In this document: in pieces, positions 49,001 through 56,693 of the stretch
Position numbering within the stretch: position 1 is the first letter of the stretch
How the letters are laid out: each line of letters starts with the position of its first letter
Assembly (NCBI RefSeq): GCF_014879935.1
Contig: NZ_JACSRD010000171.1
Coordinates: 1 to 64,000, forward strand
Direction: 5' to 3'
Source: Prosthecobacter sp.
GTDB lineage: Bacteria > Verrucomicrobiota > Verrucomicrobiia > Verrucomicrobiales > Verrucomicrobiaceae
Length of the DNA: 64,000 bases
Notes under the pieces: model-generated
The model's input: the letters and a program-made list of their open reading frames with translations, nothing else
Database searches by the model: none
Told to the model about the DNA's origin: nothing
Position numbers and translations under genes: made by a program

Positions 49001-50563
49001 GCCGCTGCTACACCGAAGCCCAGGGTCCTGACTTCGCCCGCCCCCGCCACTGATCCCTCCACCAACACCCTCGGCATGAAATTCGCCCCGCTGCCAGGCA
49101 CGAAAGTCTCCATGTGCATCCACGAGACATGCCGGGCAGACTACGCCGCCTTTGCATCCGCAGTTCCTTCAGCCAGCCCGGCTTGGAAAAGCATGGCCGC
49201 TGCCGACAACCACCCCGTCACGAATGTGAGCTGGGAGGAGGCCACTGCCTTCTGTGCCTGGCTCAGCAAGAAAGAAAACCGCCGCTACCGCCTGCCTACG
49301 GACCGGGAGTGGAGCATCGCGGTGGGCATCGCCGCGCAGGAATCTGCCTCCGCGCCTCCCTTCAAACTCAATGGAGCCGTCGCGGGTGTGTACCCCTGGA
49401 GCAAGGCGAAGATCGCCACCGTCAAAGCGGGCAACTATGCCGGTGCGGGTGATGTGTATGAGCAAACCGCGCCCGTGATGAGCTTCCCGGCCAATGAACT
49501 CGGCCTCTTCGATCTCGGCGGCAACGTGTGGGAATACTGTGCCGATCTCTTCAGCCCCGCCGCCGCCACCCGCGTGCTCCGCGGAGCCTCCTGGATGGAC
49601 TCCGACCCCGCCGCCCTGCTTTCCTCCTGCCGCGATCCCATTGATCCCACCGCCCGCAGCCCTTTTGTGGGCTTCCGCGTCGTGCTGGAGGGAGCTGTCA
49701 TCCACCCAGCCAGTTCGCTGGTGCCTTCATCATCTGCCAGCACCCCATCGCCTGCTGCACCTGTTCCTTCCAGTGTGCAGCGTCAGCCCGCCACGAAGAG
49801 CGCTCCTTTTATCAACAGCCTCGGCATGAAATTCGTTTCTGTGCCGATCACCGGAGGGCCGACGGACAAGAACCCGTTGCTGTTCAGCATCTGGCCCACC
49901 CGCTCAAAAGACTATCAGGCGTTCATTACTGATACTCGGCGCAACTGGGCTGCGCCCAACTTCCAGCAAACGCCAGAGCATCCTGCCGTCCTCGTCAGTT
50001 GGGAGGATGCCCGTGCGTTCTGCGACTGGCTGACAGCGCGTGAGCGCAAATCAGGCATCCTAAAGGCAGGCCAGGTCTATCGCCTGCCCACTGACCACGA
50101 GTGGAGTTGCGGCGTTGGCATTGGCGACAAGGAAGATGCCAGCAAACCGCCCATGGAAAAGAGCGGCAAAATCAGCCGGGAGTTTCCCTGGGGAAAACGG
50201 TGGCCGCCGCCTGACAACGCCGGAAACTACACCGACCGCACCGCTGAAAAGTGGCAGCAGCAGAACAAGGGCAGCCTCTTCAAAGACTTCATCACCAGCC
50301 TTGAGGACGGATATGTGCAAACTTCACCAGTAGGCTCCTTCCCCGCGAACACCTTTGGACTCTACGACATGGGTGGCAACGTCTGGAACTGGTGTGAAGA
50401 CATTTATTTCCCCGGTCGGACAGAGCGGACGATGCGCGGAGCCGCTTGGTTTGCCTGGGATGAAATCAGCCTGCTTTCCTCCAACCGCATCGGGCGCAGC
50501 CCCACCGCCTTTTACGACACAGTCGGCTTCCGCTGTGTGCTCGACGAAACCGCCTCTCCTTGA
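46085..50563 (+). CDS. Hanks-type Ser/Thr protein kinase with TM helix and four SUMF1 (FGE-sulfatase-like) domains
   Basis: Zinc-ribbon CPQCG..CPRC; LGRGGMGAVYLARQ; HRDIKPSNIMI; DFGLAKM; TM ~VWAAVVIVGGLAAWYFL; four NSLGMKF(V/A)P...RLP(S/T)DHEWS...GLxDMSGNV...RGAxW repeats. Confidence 0.95.
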   Translation: MSDSSGPPLSCPQCGAALPAEATAGLCPRCLMSQAMRPPPEEPAKSKKAAVPLPEDLGPHFPNYEILRILGRGGMGAVYLARQTSLNRLVAIKILPAELDDGENNFTQRFKNEAQAMAQLSHPGIVAVYDFGQTTSGLLFIVMEYIDGTDVALMVTRQGRLPSAHAMAITAHVCDALAYAHGKGIIHRDIKPSNIMIGNDGVVKVADFGLAKMSQAASSGLTQSGMVMGTLHFMAPEALMLGSEVDQRADIYAVGVMLYQMLTGKLPQGLFEMPSLQVKGLDPRYDQIVAKALREDRDLRYPDANAMRHDLDAILTQPVVKAEAAPPAAPAAALPPAVQRVMHRPPPRQMPQTPSPRRSGFGVWAAVVIVGGLAAWYFLGQTKPQTVATVKSSETPSAPATAKAETSPAPVAPAASPQVAPKDAPFVNSLGMKFVPVPITGGPTNGRRVLFSVWVTRVRDFEAFAKAVSLPVPVNRKSLEAGPDGKLSWDVRGRYWQSPGFPQTPDHPVVTVSWEEANAFCDWLTQKERGEKTLPANHRYRLPSDHEWSCAAGIGELENPVAEPAAKHKKVADIFSWGTAWPPPPGSGNFAGIETSEKLGDTTFLTDYRDNYPWTSPVDAFAPGKFGLHDMSGNVSQWCADLFTAGKGLRVLRGAAWDYDKSDNLFLSARASLNPGAWTTMGFRVVLAEDDPAVSQPVLPTPKPASMIGASTATKEKPFENSLGMKFVPVPITGGPTDGQRVLFSIWETRVKDYEVFARETRCDWPEPPYPLEPTFPAVNMSWDEARAYCVWLTERERKAGWLRSDESYRLPSDHEWSCAVGIGELEDAFKPAADKHLKISDIYPWGTGYPPPLSAGNYNGEEAARRTFSTSFRPLKGYHDDYPGMAPVGTFTANKFGLYDLGGNAWELCDEENGKDAGRIIRGACFLNSPANELLSSMRGAPPTTTLDKDTRAKDKGFRVVLTTARRDAAPAAATPKPRVLTSPAPATDPSTNTLGMKFAPLPGTKVSMCIHETCRADYAAFASAVPSASPAWKSMAAADNHPVTNVSWEEATAFCAWLSKKENRRYRLPTDREWSIAVGIAAQESASAPPFKLNGAVAGVYPWSKAKIATVKAGNYAGAGDVYEQTAPVMSFPANELGLFDLGGNVWEYCADLFSPAAATRVLRGASWMDSDPAALLSSCRDPIDPTARSPFVGFRVVLEGAVIHPASSLVPSSSASTPSPAAPVPSSVQRQPATKSAPFINSLGMKFVSVPITGGPTDKNPLLFSIWPTRSKDYQAFITDTRRNWAAPNFQQTPEHPAVLVSWEDARAFCDWLTARERKSGILKAGQVYRLPTDHEWSCGVGIGDKEDASKPPMEKSGKISREFPWGKRWPPPDNAGNYTDRTAEKWQQQNKGSLFKDFITSLEDGYVQTSPVGSFPANTFGLYDMGGNVWNWCEDIYFPGRTERTMRGAAWFAWDEISLLSSNRIGRSPTAFYDTVGFRCVLDETASP

Positions 50564-50605
50564 AAACAGCATCCATGAGCATACCCAACCAACCCGTCCA
50601 AACCC

Positions 50606-51784
50606 ATGAAACCCACATTCCACCACCTCACCGCCATTGTCACCTGGCTATGCTTTGCAGTCATTAGCTGCCATGCCGAGCTGCGCACCTTCACCAGCAG
50701 CGCAGGCACCACGCTGAAAGGTGAACTCGTCTCCGTCGTGGGCGATTCCGTCACGATCAAAAAGGAAGATGGCACTCCACTCATGCTCAAACTCGCTGCA
50801 TTCAGCCGCGTGGATCAAGCATGGCTTCAGTCCCAGACGGCCCCTGCCCCTGCATCCACAAGTGCGGCTGCAACATCTGCCTTATCAGAATCCGCTATCA
50901 TATCGAAAGCCGCACCACCGCTGCCATACGCGGACATGGTTCAAGAGATCCGCTGGAAAGGAGAGCCTGTAAAATTGGAGCATCGTGGGTCTCTCCCTGC
51001 AAAAATCATGCCGCTCGACAAAATCTTCAAAGAGGAGAAGACAAACTACCAACTAGACGTGCGAGCACTCGCCTTTCACCCGGATGGAAGGATCTGCTTC
51101 GCGCACGGCACGGGTTCTGGCGCGATGATGGGGCTGAGGTTTTGGGATGCCCCAGGCAAGATCAGCCGGTTTGTGACACTCACACATGCCTCGGAATCAG
51201 GGGATCAAGCCAAGCGGGAAGCTGATCAGGCAAAAGGGCTTTTTGGGGTTTTCACAGGCAGCGTGGCCTTTGACAAAGAAGGTGGTTGTTATTTATCGCC
51301 ATCCAGTGGGTCAAGAAGCGCGATTCATCGTGTCTTAACAGCAGATCCCGTTGCTATGGAGAAGTGGAGGCCAGTCAACGTTGCCGCATCACTGCAAATT
51401 CCGTTTTTTGATGATGGTCATCTATATGTCCGAATCGGGGATCATGTGGACCGCGTAATGCTGGAAAAAGCGGATAACTGGAAAAACGGCGTGGAAGAGT
51501 GGTTCCGAGTTAAGGGCGCCGATATTCGCCTCACAGACGCACTGCTGCTAACACCCTCACGAATGCTTGTTTGCGTCAGTATTCGCCGGCCGGACGTTCC
51601 CGCAAACTCGCGTGACATTCAGGTGTTTCACACCCTGCTTGTCGATTTTGAGCAGAAAGCCTGCTGGCTGCTGCCGGGGAATGAAGTCGGCCCCATGGCA
51701 TTATCATGGGACGGCAAACGAGTCGTCCGCTACCACAAGCTGAGCTACACGCTCGTGGAGATCAGTTTGGAAACTGAAAAATAA
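50606..51784 (+). CDS. SHD1 (SLA1 homology)-like N-terminal domain protein, secreted
   Basis: Signal peptide; ELRTFTSSAGTTLKGELVSVVGDSVTIKKEDGTPLMLKLAAFSRVDQAWLQSQ nearly identical to the N-terminus of 51833-52858. Confidence 0.8.
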   Translation: MKPTFHHLTAIVTWLCFAVISCHAELRTFTSSAGTTLKGELVSVVGDSVTIKKEDGTPLMLKLAAFSRVDQAWLQSQTAPAPASTSAAATSALSESAIISKAAPPLPYADMVQEIRWKGEPVKLEHRGSLPAKIMPLDKIFKEEKTNYQLDVRALAFHPDGRICFAHGTGSGAMMGLRFWDAPGKISRFVTLTHASESGDQAKREADQAKGLFGVFTGSVAFDKEGGCYLSPSSGSRSAIHRVLTADPVAMEKWRPVNVAASLQIPFFDDGHLYVRIGDHVDRVMLEKADNWKNGVEEWFRVKGADIRLTDALLLTPSRMLVCVSIRRPDVPANSRDIQVFHTLLVDFEQKACWLLPGNEVGPMALSWDGKRVVRYHKLSYTLVEISLETEK

Positions 51785-51832
51785 AGCGCCCTCCCACGAA
51801 CCCCGGCCACGCGCCAGAATTAGAACCAAATC

Positions 51833-52858
51833 ATGAAGCCGCTTGCACTTACTCTCATCACCACTTTATCCATCCTTGTTCCCGCCTACGCCGAATTCCG
51901 CACCTTCACCAGCAGCGCCGGAACCACGCTGAAAGGCGAACTCGTCTCGGTCGTCGGCGACACCGTCACTCTCAAAAAAGAGGACGGCACGCCGCTCACG
52001 CTCAAGCTGTCCGCCTTCAGCCGCGTGGATCAGGCCTGGCTGCAAACGCAGGCCAAAGCTGCGCCTGCTGCGGCAAGCGCCACCGATCCATCCAAGGCCA
52101 CGAAGGAAGCGCCCTTTGTGAACAGCCTCGGCATGAAGTTCGTGCCAGTGCCGGGAACGAATGTGCTGTTTTGCATCCATGAGACTCGCCGCAAGGACTA
52201 CGCGGCTTACGCTAGCGCCAGCAGCGGCGTGGACACAGCCTGGAAGAATCAAAAGATGCTTGGCAAGAATGTCAGCGAGAAGGACAACGATCCGGTCGTC
52301 GGCGTGAGCTGGGAGGATGCCAAAGCCTTCTGTGCCTGGCTGACCAAAAAAGACAGCCACACGGCTCGGCTGCCCACGGATCGGGAGTGGAGCTTTGCTG
52401 TTGGCATCGGCGAGCGCGAACAGGCGGGAGCCTCGCCGGGCAGTCTGCACGCCAAAATTGCGGATGCTTACCCTTGGGGCTCCTGGCCGCTCCAGCCAGG
52501 GGCTGGCAACTACTACGACAAAACCAGCGTTCCCATCCTGCGCCCGAAGAAGACGGACGGAGCGGCGAACATGCCGGGTTATTTGGACGGCTTTGGCTAT
52601 GATGATGGATACCCGCTCACGGCACCGGTCATGAGCTTTCAGCCCAACAACCTCGGCATCTATGACCTCGGAGGGAACGTTTGGGAACTTTGCGAAGACT
52701 TGTACAGCCCAGCGGAAACGGACATCACCTATCGCGGCAGCTCCTACGGTTTCGACGGGATGACAAACATGCTTTCTTCCGCCCGTGTTCATCAACCTAG
52801 AACGGAACGTCTGCCACACGCTGGTTTCCGCGTCGTGCTGGAACTGCCGAAGCCTTGA
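51833..52858 (+). CDS. SHD1-like + SUMF1 (FGE-sulfatase-like) domain protein, secreted
   Basis: EFRTFTSSAGTTLKGELVSVVGDTVTLKKEDGTPLTLKLSAFSRVDQAWLQTQ then NSLGMKFVPVPGTNVLFCIHETRRKDYAAYA...GIYDLGGNVWELCEDLY. Confidence 0.9.
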   Translation: MKPLALTLITTLSILVPAYAEFRTFTSSAGTTLKGELVSVVGDTVTLKKEDGTPLTLKLSAFSRVDQAWLQTQAKAAPAAASATDPSKATKEAPFVNSLGMKFVPVPGTNVLFCIHETRRKDYAAYASASSGVDTAWKNQKMLGKNVSEKDNDPVVGVSWEDAKAFCAWLTKKDSHTARLPTDREWSFAVGIGEREQAGASPGSLHAKIADAYPWGSWPLQPGAGNYYDKTSVPILRPKKTDGAANMPGYLDGFGYDDGYPLTAPVMSFQPNNLGIYDLGGNVWELCEDLYSPAETDITYRGSSYGFDGMTNMLSSARVHQPRTERLPHAGFRVVLELPKP

Positions 52859-52893
52859 GGCACGGCAAAAACAGCGTGCTGAAAGTGGCCCGC

Positions 52894-52931
52894 CTTGACC
52901 ACCGCTTGACGTTCTTGACCATTTCTTGACC
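52894..52931 (+). promoter_or_regulatory. Four near-helically spaced TTGAC direct repeats upstream of a WD40-cytochrome gene
   Basis: CTTGACcaccg CTTGACgtt CTTGACcattt CTTGAC: TTGAC starts at 52895, 52906, 52915, 52926 (spacing 11, 9, 11). Confidence 0.5.
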
Positions 52932-52991
52932 GCCTCTTCTCCGGCGAAAGTAACCACCCTCCCCCGGCGTAGTTCTCGGCATCATCCCCCT

Positions 52992-55900
52992 ATGATGCCC
53001 AAAACCACCCTCTCGCTGACTTGCGCGGCTTTCGCCGCAGTGTCCCTCCATGCCCAGGAAGGCGGCGAAAAAATCACCTATCAGGATCACGTCCGCCCCC
53101 TACTCGAGAACAAATGCTTCTCCTGCCACAACCCTGACAAGAAAAAGGGCGATCTCGACCTCACCAGCTTCGGTGCCCTGATGGTGGGCGGTGGCGGCGG
53201 TGCCGTCGTCGATCCTGGCAATGCGGACAGCAGTCGCCTCTGGACCACCTGCGCGAAGAAGGAAGAGCCCTTCATGCCGCCGGAAGGCGCTCCCCTGAGC
53301 ACCAAGGACCTCGATCTCCTCGCCGCGTGGATCAAAGGCGGCATCCTCGAAACCAAGTCCAGTCTCGCCAAAAAATCCGCCAAGCCGAAGGTGGACATGG
53401 CCGTGGCCGTCACCAGCGGCAAACCGGAAGGCCCCATCGCCAAGCCGGAGCACGTCCTGCTTGAGCCCGTCGTCGTCACGCCTCGCACCACCGCGATCAC
53501 CGCGATGGCCTCCAGCCCCTGGACCTCCCTCATGGCGCTCGCCGCTCCGAAGCAGATCCTCCTCTACGACACCGACACGAAGCAGCTCGCCGGCATCTTC
53601 CCCTACACGGAAGGTTACGCCCGCAGCCTGCGCTTCAGCCGGAATGGTTCCTTGCTCGTCATGGGTGGCGGCCGTGCCGGAAAGAACGGCCACGCCATCG
53701 TCTGGGACGTGAAGACGGGCAAACGCATCACCGAGGTCGGCAAGGAGTTCGACCAGGTCATGTCCGCCGACATCAGCCCCGATCACAAGCGCATCGTCAT
53801 CGGCAGCCCCTCGAAGAAGGTGAAGTGCTACGACACCGCCACGGGCGAGGAGCAATACGTCATCAGCAAGCACACCGAATGGGTCATGGGCACCGCCTTC
53901 AGCCCGGATGGCGTTCTGCTCGCCACCAGCGACCGCAACGGCAACGTCATGGTCTGGGAGGCCGAAAACGGCGGCGAATTCTACATCCTCGGCCAGCACA
54001 AGGCCTCCTGCGTGGATCTTTCCTGGCGGGCCGATTCGAACATCCTGGCCTCCTGCTCCATGGACGGCACCATCAGCGTCTGGGAAATGAACGAGGGCAA
54101 GCAGGTCAAAAACTGGGCCGCCCACGGCGGTGGCGTGCAGTCCGTGGCCTTCACGCCGGATGGCAAGATCGTCTCCGCAGGCAATGACGGGCTCGTCCGC
54201 GTCTGGGACATCAACGGCAACAAGCTCGCCGAGGCGCCGAACCAGGGCGACCTCGTCACCAAGGTCGTCGCTGGATTTGACTCCAAATACGCCATCTCCT
54301 CGAACTGGCGTGGCGAGATCAAGATGTGGAACATGGCCATGGGTGCCCAGCTCACCGAGATCGGCCAGCTCAGCAGCAATCCATCGCAGATCGCCCAGCG
54401 CATCGTCCAGGCCGAGCAGCGCATGGCCGAACTGACCGCCAAACTGCCTTCGCTCCAGGAAGCTATCAAAAAGGCCGAGGCTGATGCCAAAGCCCGCGAC
54501 GAGGCGCTCGCCAAAGTGCGTGCTGAAGTCGCCGAAAACGACCGCCGCAGCAAAGCCTACCCGGGTGAGATCGCGAACGAAGAGAAAGCCCTCGCCGCTC
54601 TCAAGGCGGCCCGCGAAAAAGCCGTGAAGGACAAGGAAGCCCGCAACGCCGCCATCAAGGCCTTCGCCGACAAGTCCGCCAAGATCGCCGCCCAGGAAAA
54701 AGAACTCGCCGCCGAGGCCGCCAAACTGCCTGCGGCCGACAAAGCCGTGGCCGACGCCACCGCAGCGCTGGAAGCCGCGAAGAAAGATCCGGCCCAGCAG
54801 GCCAAAGTGGCTGAACTCGAAGGCAAACTGAACGCCGCGAAGGCCGAACAGCAGAAAATCGCCCCGCAGAAGGCCAAGGCCGACCAACTCGCCGCCGCTC
54901 TGGCCAAAGCCAAGGCCGAACTCGGTGCCGCACCGGCTCCGGTGGCCGATCTGGACAAGCTGATCGCCGAAACCGACGCCAAGATCAAAACCGCCGCCGA
55001 CAGCATCGCCGCGAAGAAGGCCGAGCTGCCAAAACTGCCCGCGCTCGTCAAAGCGGGCCCGGATCGCATCAAGAACGCCGAAAGCAACGTCGCCACCGGC
55101 AAGACCAATCTCGCCTCCGCGCAATTCGCCGCCAAATCCGCCAGCGACGAGATCGGCGTGCTGCAAAAAGTGCCGACCGCGCTCAAAGCGGCCCAGTTCA
55201 ACACCGGTGTCCTCGTCGAGAAGGAGAAGCTGGCGAAGCTAGAAGCTGACTTCAACGACTTCACCGAAGGCAAAAAAGATGCCGAAGCCGCCAAAGTGGC
55301 CGCCCAGGGCCGGATCGAGGCCTCGAAGAAGGCCATCGCCGAATCCACGGGCGCCCAACCCGCCCTGGAGGCCGCTTTGAAGAGGCTTCAAGGCGAGCAG
55401 GGCGCACTCGAAACCGCGATCAAGCCCGCTCGCGACGCGGATGCCGCCACCAGGGCCAAAGTGGACGAGCAGAAGAAGATCATCGCCACCAAGGAGGCTG
55501 AAATCGCCGCCGCCACCAAGGCCAAGGACGAAGCCATCGCCGCAGCGAAGAAATCCGCCGAGGAAATCGCCAAGGTGATCGAGGCAAAGAAGAAAGCCCT
55601 CGCTGAAGTGGCCTCCAAGCTCAAAGGCCCCGAGGATCAGGTCACGAACAAGAAGGCGAATCTCGCCAAATACGAAGGCAATCTGGCCAACGTGAAGAAA
55701 TCGGCCGCTGACTTCGGCGCAGCACTTCCGGCGCAGGAAAAAGCCGTGAAGGACTCTGAGGCCGCTCTTCCCAAGCTCACCGCGGACATCCAGGCCGCCG
55801 ACAAGGCGCTCGCCGAGGCCAAAAAGGCCGCTGCCGAGGCCACCAATGCCGTCGCCGCCTCCAAAAAGGAACTCGCGGCGAAAGCAGGCGATGCCGCTTT

Positions 55901-56597
55901 GACCGCGAAGGTGGCGGAGGCGGAGAAAAATGCGGCCGCAGCCGCTGGAAAAGTGGCTCCGGCCCAGCAGGAGCTCGATGCGCGCCGTACCGCACGTGCG
56001 AACACGGAAAAAGCCCTGGCTGAAACCCGCAAAGTCGCCGGCAAGACCAAAAACGAGCTGAACAACGCCAACGCCGCCATCGCCCAGACCGAGAAGCAGG
56101 TCGCCCAGGCGAAGGCCGAACTCGCCACGGCGGAAAAAGCCGCCGCGCCGGTGCGCGGACAGCGTGACAGCATCACCAAAGAGATCGAGGCGCAGTCCAA
56201 GGCCCTCGCTGAGAAACAAGCCGCGCCTGCGAACCTCGAAAAGGACACGACAGCCAAAGTCGCCCCGCTGAATGCCGCCATCGCCGCCGCGAAAGCTGCC
56301 CTCCCACCGCTGGAACAGGCCTACGCGGCCGCCCACGGCAAATTGGATGCCGAGCAGAAGGTGCTCGACGCCAAGAAGGCCGAAGTTGCCAAAGCGAACT
56401 CCGATTTCGAAGGGGCGAAGAAGAAGAAAGCGGACGCTGAAGCCACCATCGCCGCCGCGACGAAGGAAATCCCCGAAAAGGACAAGATCATCGCCGAAGC
56501 CACCGCCGAACTCGCCAAACTCCAGCCCCAGCTCGAGCCCATGCGCACGAAGGTGAAGCAAATGACCGACCAGTATCTGACGATGCTGCCGAAGTGA
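52992..56597 (+). CDS. Planctomycete-type cytochrome c + WD40 repeats + ~700-aa Ala/Lys-rich coiled coil
   Basis: VRPLLENKCFSCHNPDKKKGDLDLTSF; WD40 blades (VWDVKTGKRITEV, VWEMNEGKQVKNWAAHGGGVQSVAFTPDGKIVSAGNDGLVRVWD); coiled coil from ~54400; start set to ATG 52992. Confidence 0.92.
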   Translation: MMPKTTLSLTCAAFAAVSLHAQEGGEKITYQDHVRPLLENKCFSCHNPDKKKGDLDLTSFGALMVGGGGGAVVDPGNADSSRLWTTCAKKEEPFMPPEGAPLSTKDLDLLAAWIKGGILETKSSLAKKSAKPKVDMAVAVTSGKPEGPIAKPEHVLLEPVVVTPRTTAITAMASSPWTSLMALAAPKQILLYDTDTKQLAGIFPYTEGYARSLRFSRNGSLLVMGGGRAGKNGHAIVWDVKTGKRITEVGKEFDQVMSADISPDHKRIVIGSPSKKVKCYDTATGEEQYVISKHTEWVMGTAFSPDGVLLATSDRNGNVMVWEAENGGEFYILGQHKASCVDLSWRADSNILASCSMDGTISVWEMNEGKQVKNWAAHGGGVQSVAFTPDGKIVSAGNDGLVRVWDINGNKLAEAPNQGDLVTKVVAGFDSKYAISSNWRGEIKMWNMAMGAQLTEIGQLSSNPSQIAQRIVQAEQRMAELTAKLPSLQEAIKKAEADAKARDEALAKVRAEVAENDRRSKAYPGEIANEEKALAALKAAREKAVKDKEARNAAIKAFADKSAKIAAQEKELAAEAAKLPAADKAVADATAALEAAKKDPAQQAKVAELEGKLNAAKAEQQKIAPQKAKADQLAAALAKAKAELGAAPAPVADLDKLIAETDAKIKTAADSIAAKKAELPKLPALVKAGPDRIKNAESNVATGKTNLASAQFAAKSASDEIGVLQKVPTALKAAQFNTGVLVEKEKLAKLEADFNDFTEGKKDAEAAKVAAQGRIEASKKAIAESTGAQPALEAALKRLQGEQGALETAIKPARDADAATRAKVDEQKKIIATKEAEIAAATKAKDEAIAAAKKSAEEIAKVIEAKKKALAEVASKLKGPEDQVTNKKANLAKYEGNLANVKKSAADFGAALPAQEKAVKDSEAALPKLTADIQAADKALAEAKKAAAEATNAVAASKKELAAKAGDAALTAKVAEAEKNAAAAAGKVAPAQQELDARRTARANTEKALAETRKVAGKTKNELNNANAAIAQTEKQVAQAKAELATAEKAAAPVRGQRDSITKEIEAQSKALAEKQAAPANLEKDTTAKVAPLNAAIAAAKAALPPLEQAYAAAHGKLDAEQKVLDAKKAEVAKANSDFEGAKKKKADAEATIAAATKEIPEKDKIIAEATAELAKLQPQLEPMRTKVKQMTDQYLTMLPK

Positions 56598-56619
56598 TCT
56601 CCGGCTGATCCATTCTCCG

Positions 56620-56657
56620 AGGCGATGAAGGCGCGAGCCTTCATCGCCTTTTCATTT
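56620..56657 (+). terminator. Rho-independent terminator
   Basis: AGGCGATGAAGGC-GCGA-GCCTTCATCGCCT (13-bp perfect stem) followed by TTTCATTT, 22 nt after the stop of 52992-56597; between convergent genes. Confidence 0.9.
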
Positions 56658-56693
56658 CCACCCGCGGCGGCCGGTTTGAAGGACACTTCTCTC

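Noticed and set aside
46085-50563. SUMF1 domains as active formylglycine-generating enzymes
   Set aside because: The catalytic cysteine pair region lacks paired Cys in all four copies.
53100-55166. 688-aa minus-strand ORF (and 440-aa at 55239-56561) antisense to the WD40-cytochrome gene
   Set aside because: Gly/Phe/Leu-rich complement of an Ala/Lys/Glu coiled coil; composition artefact.
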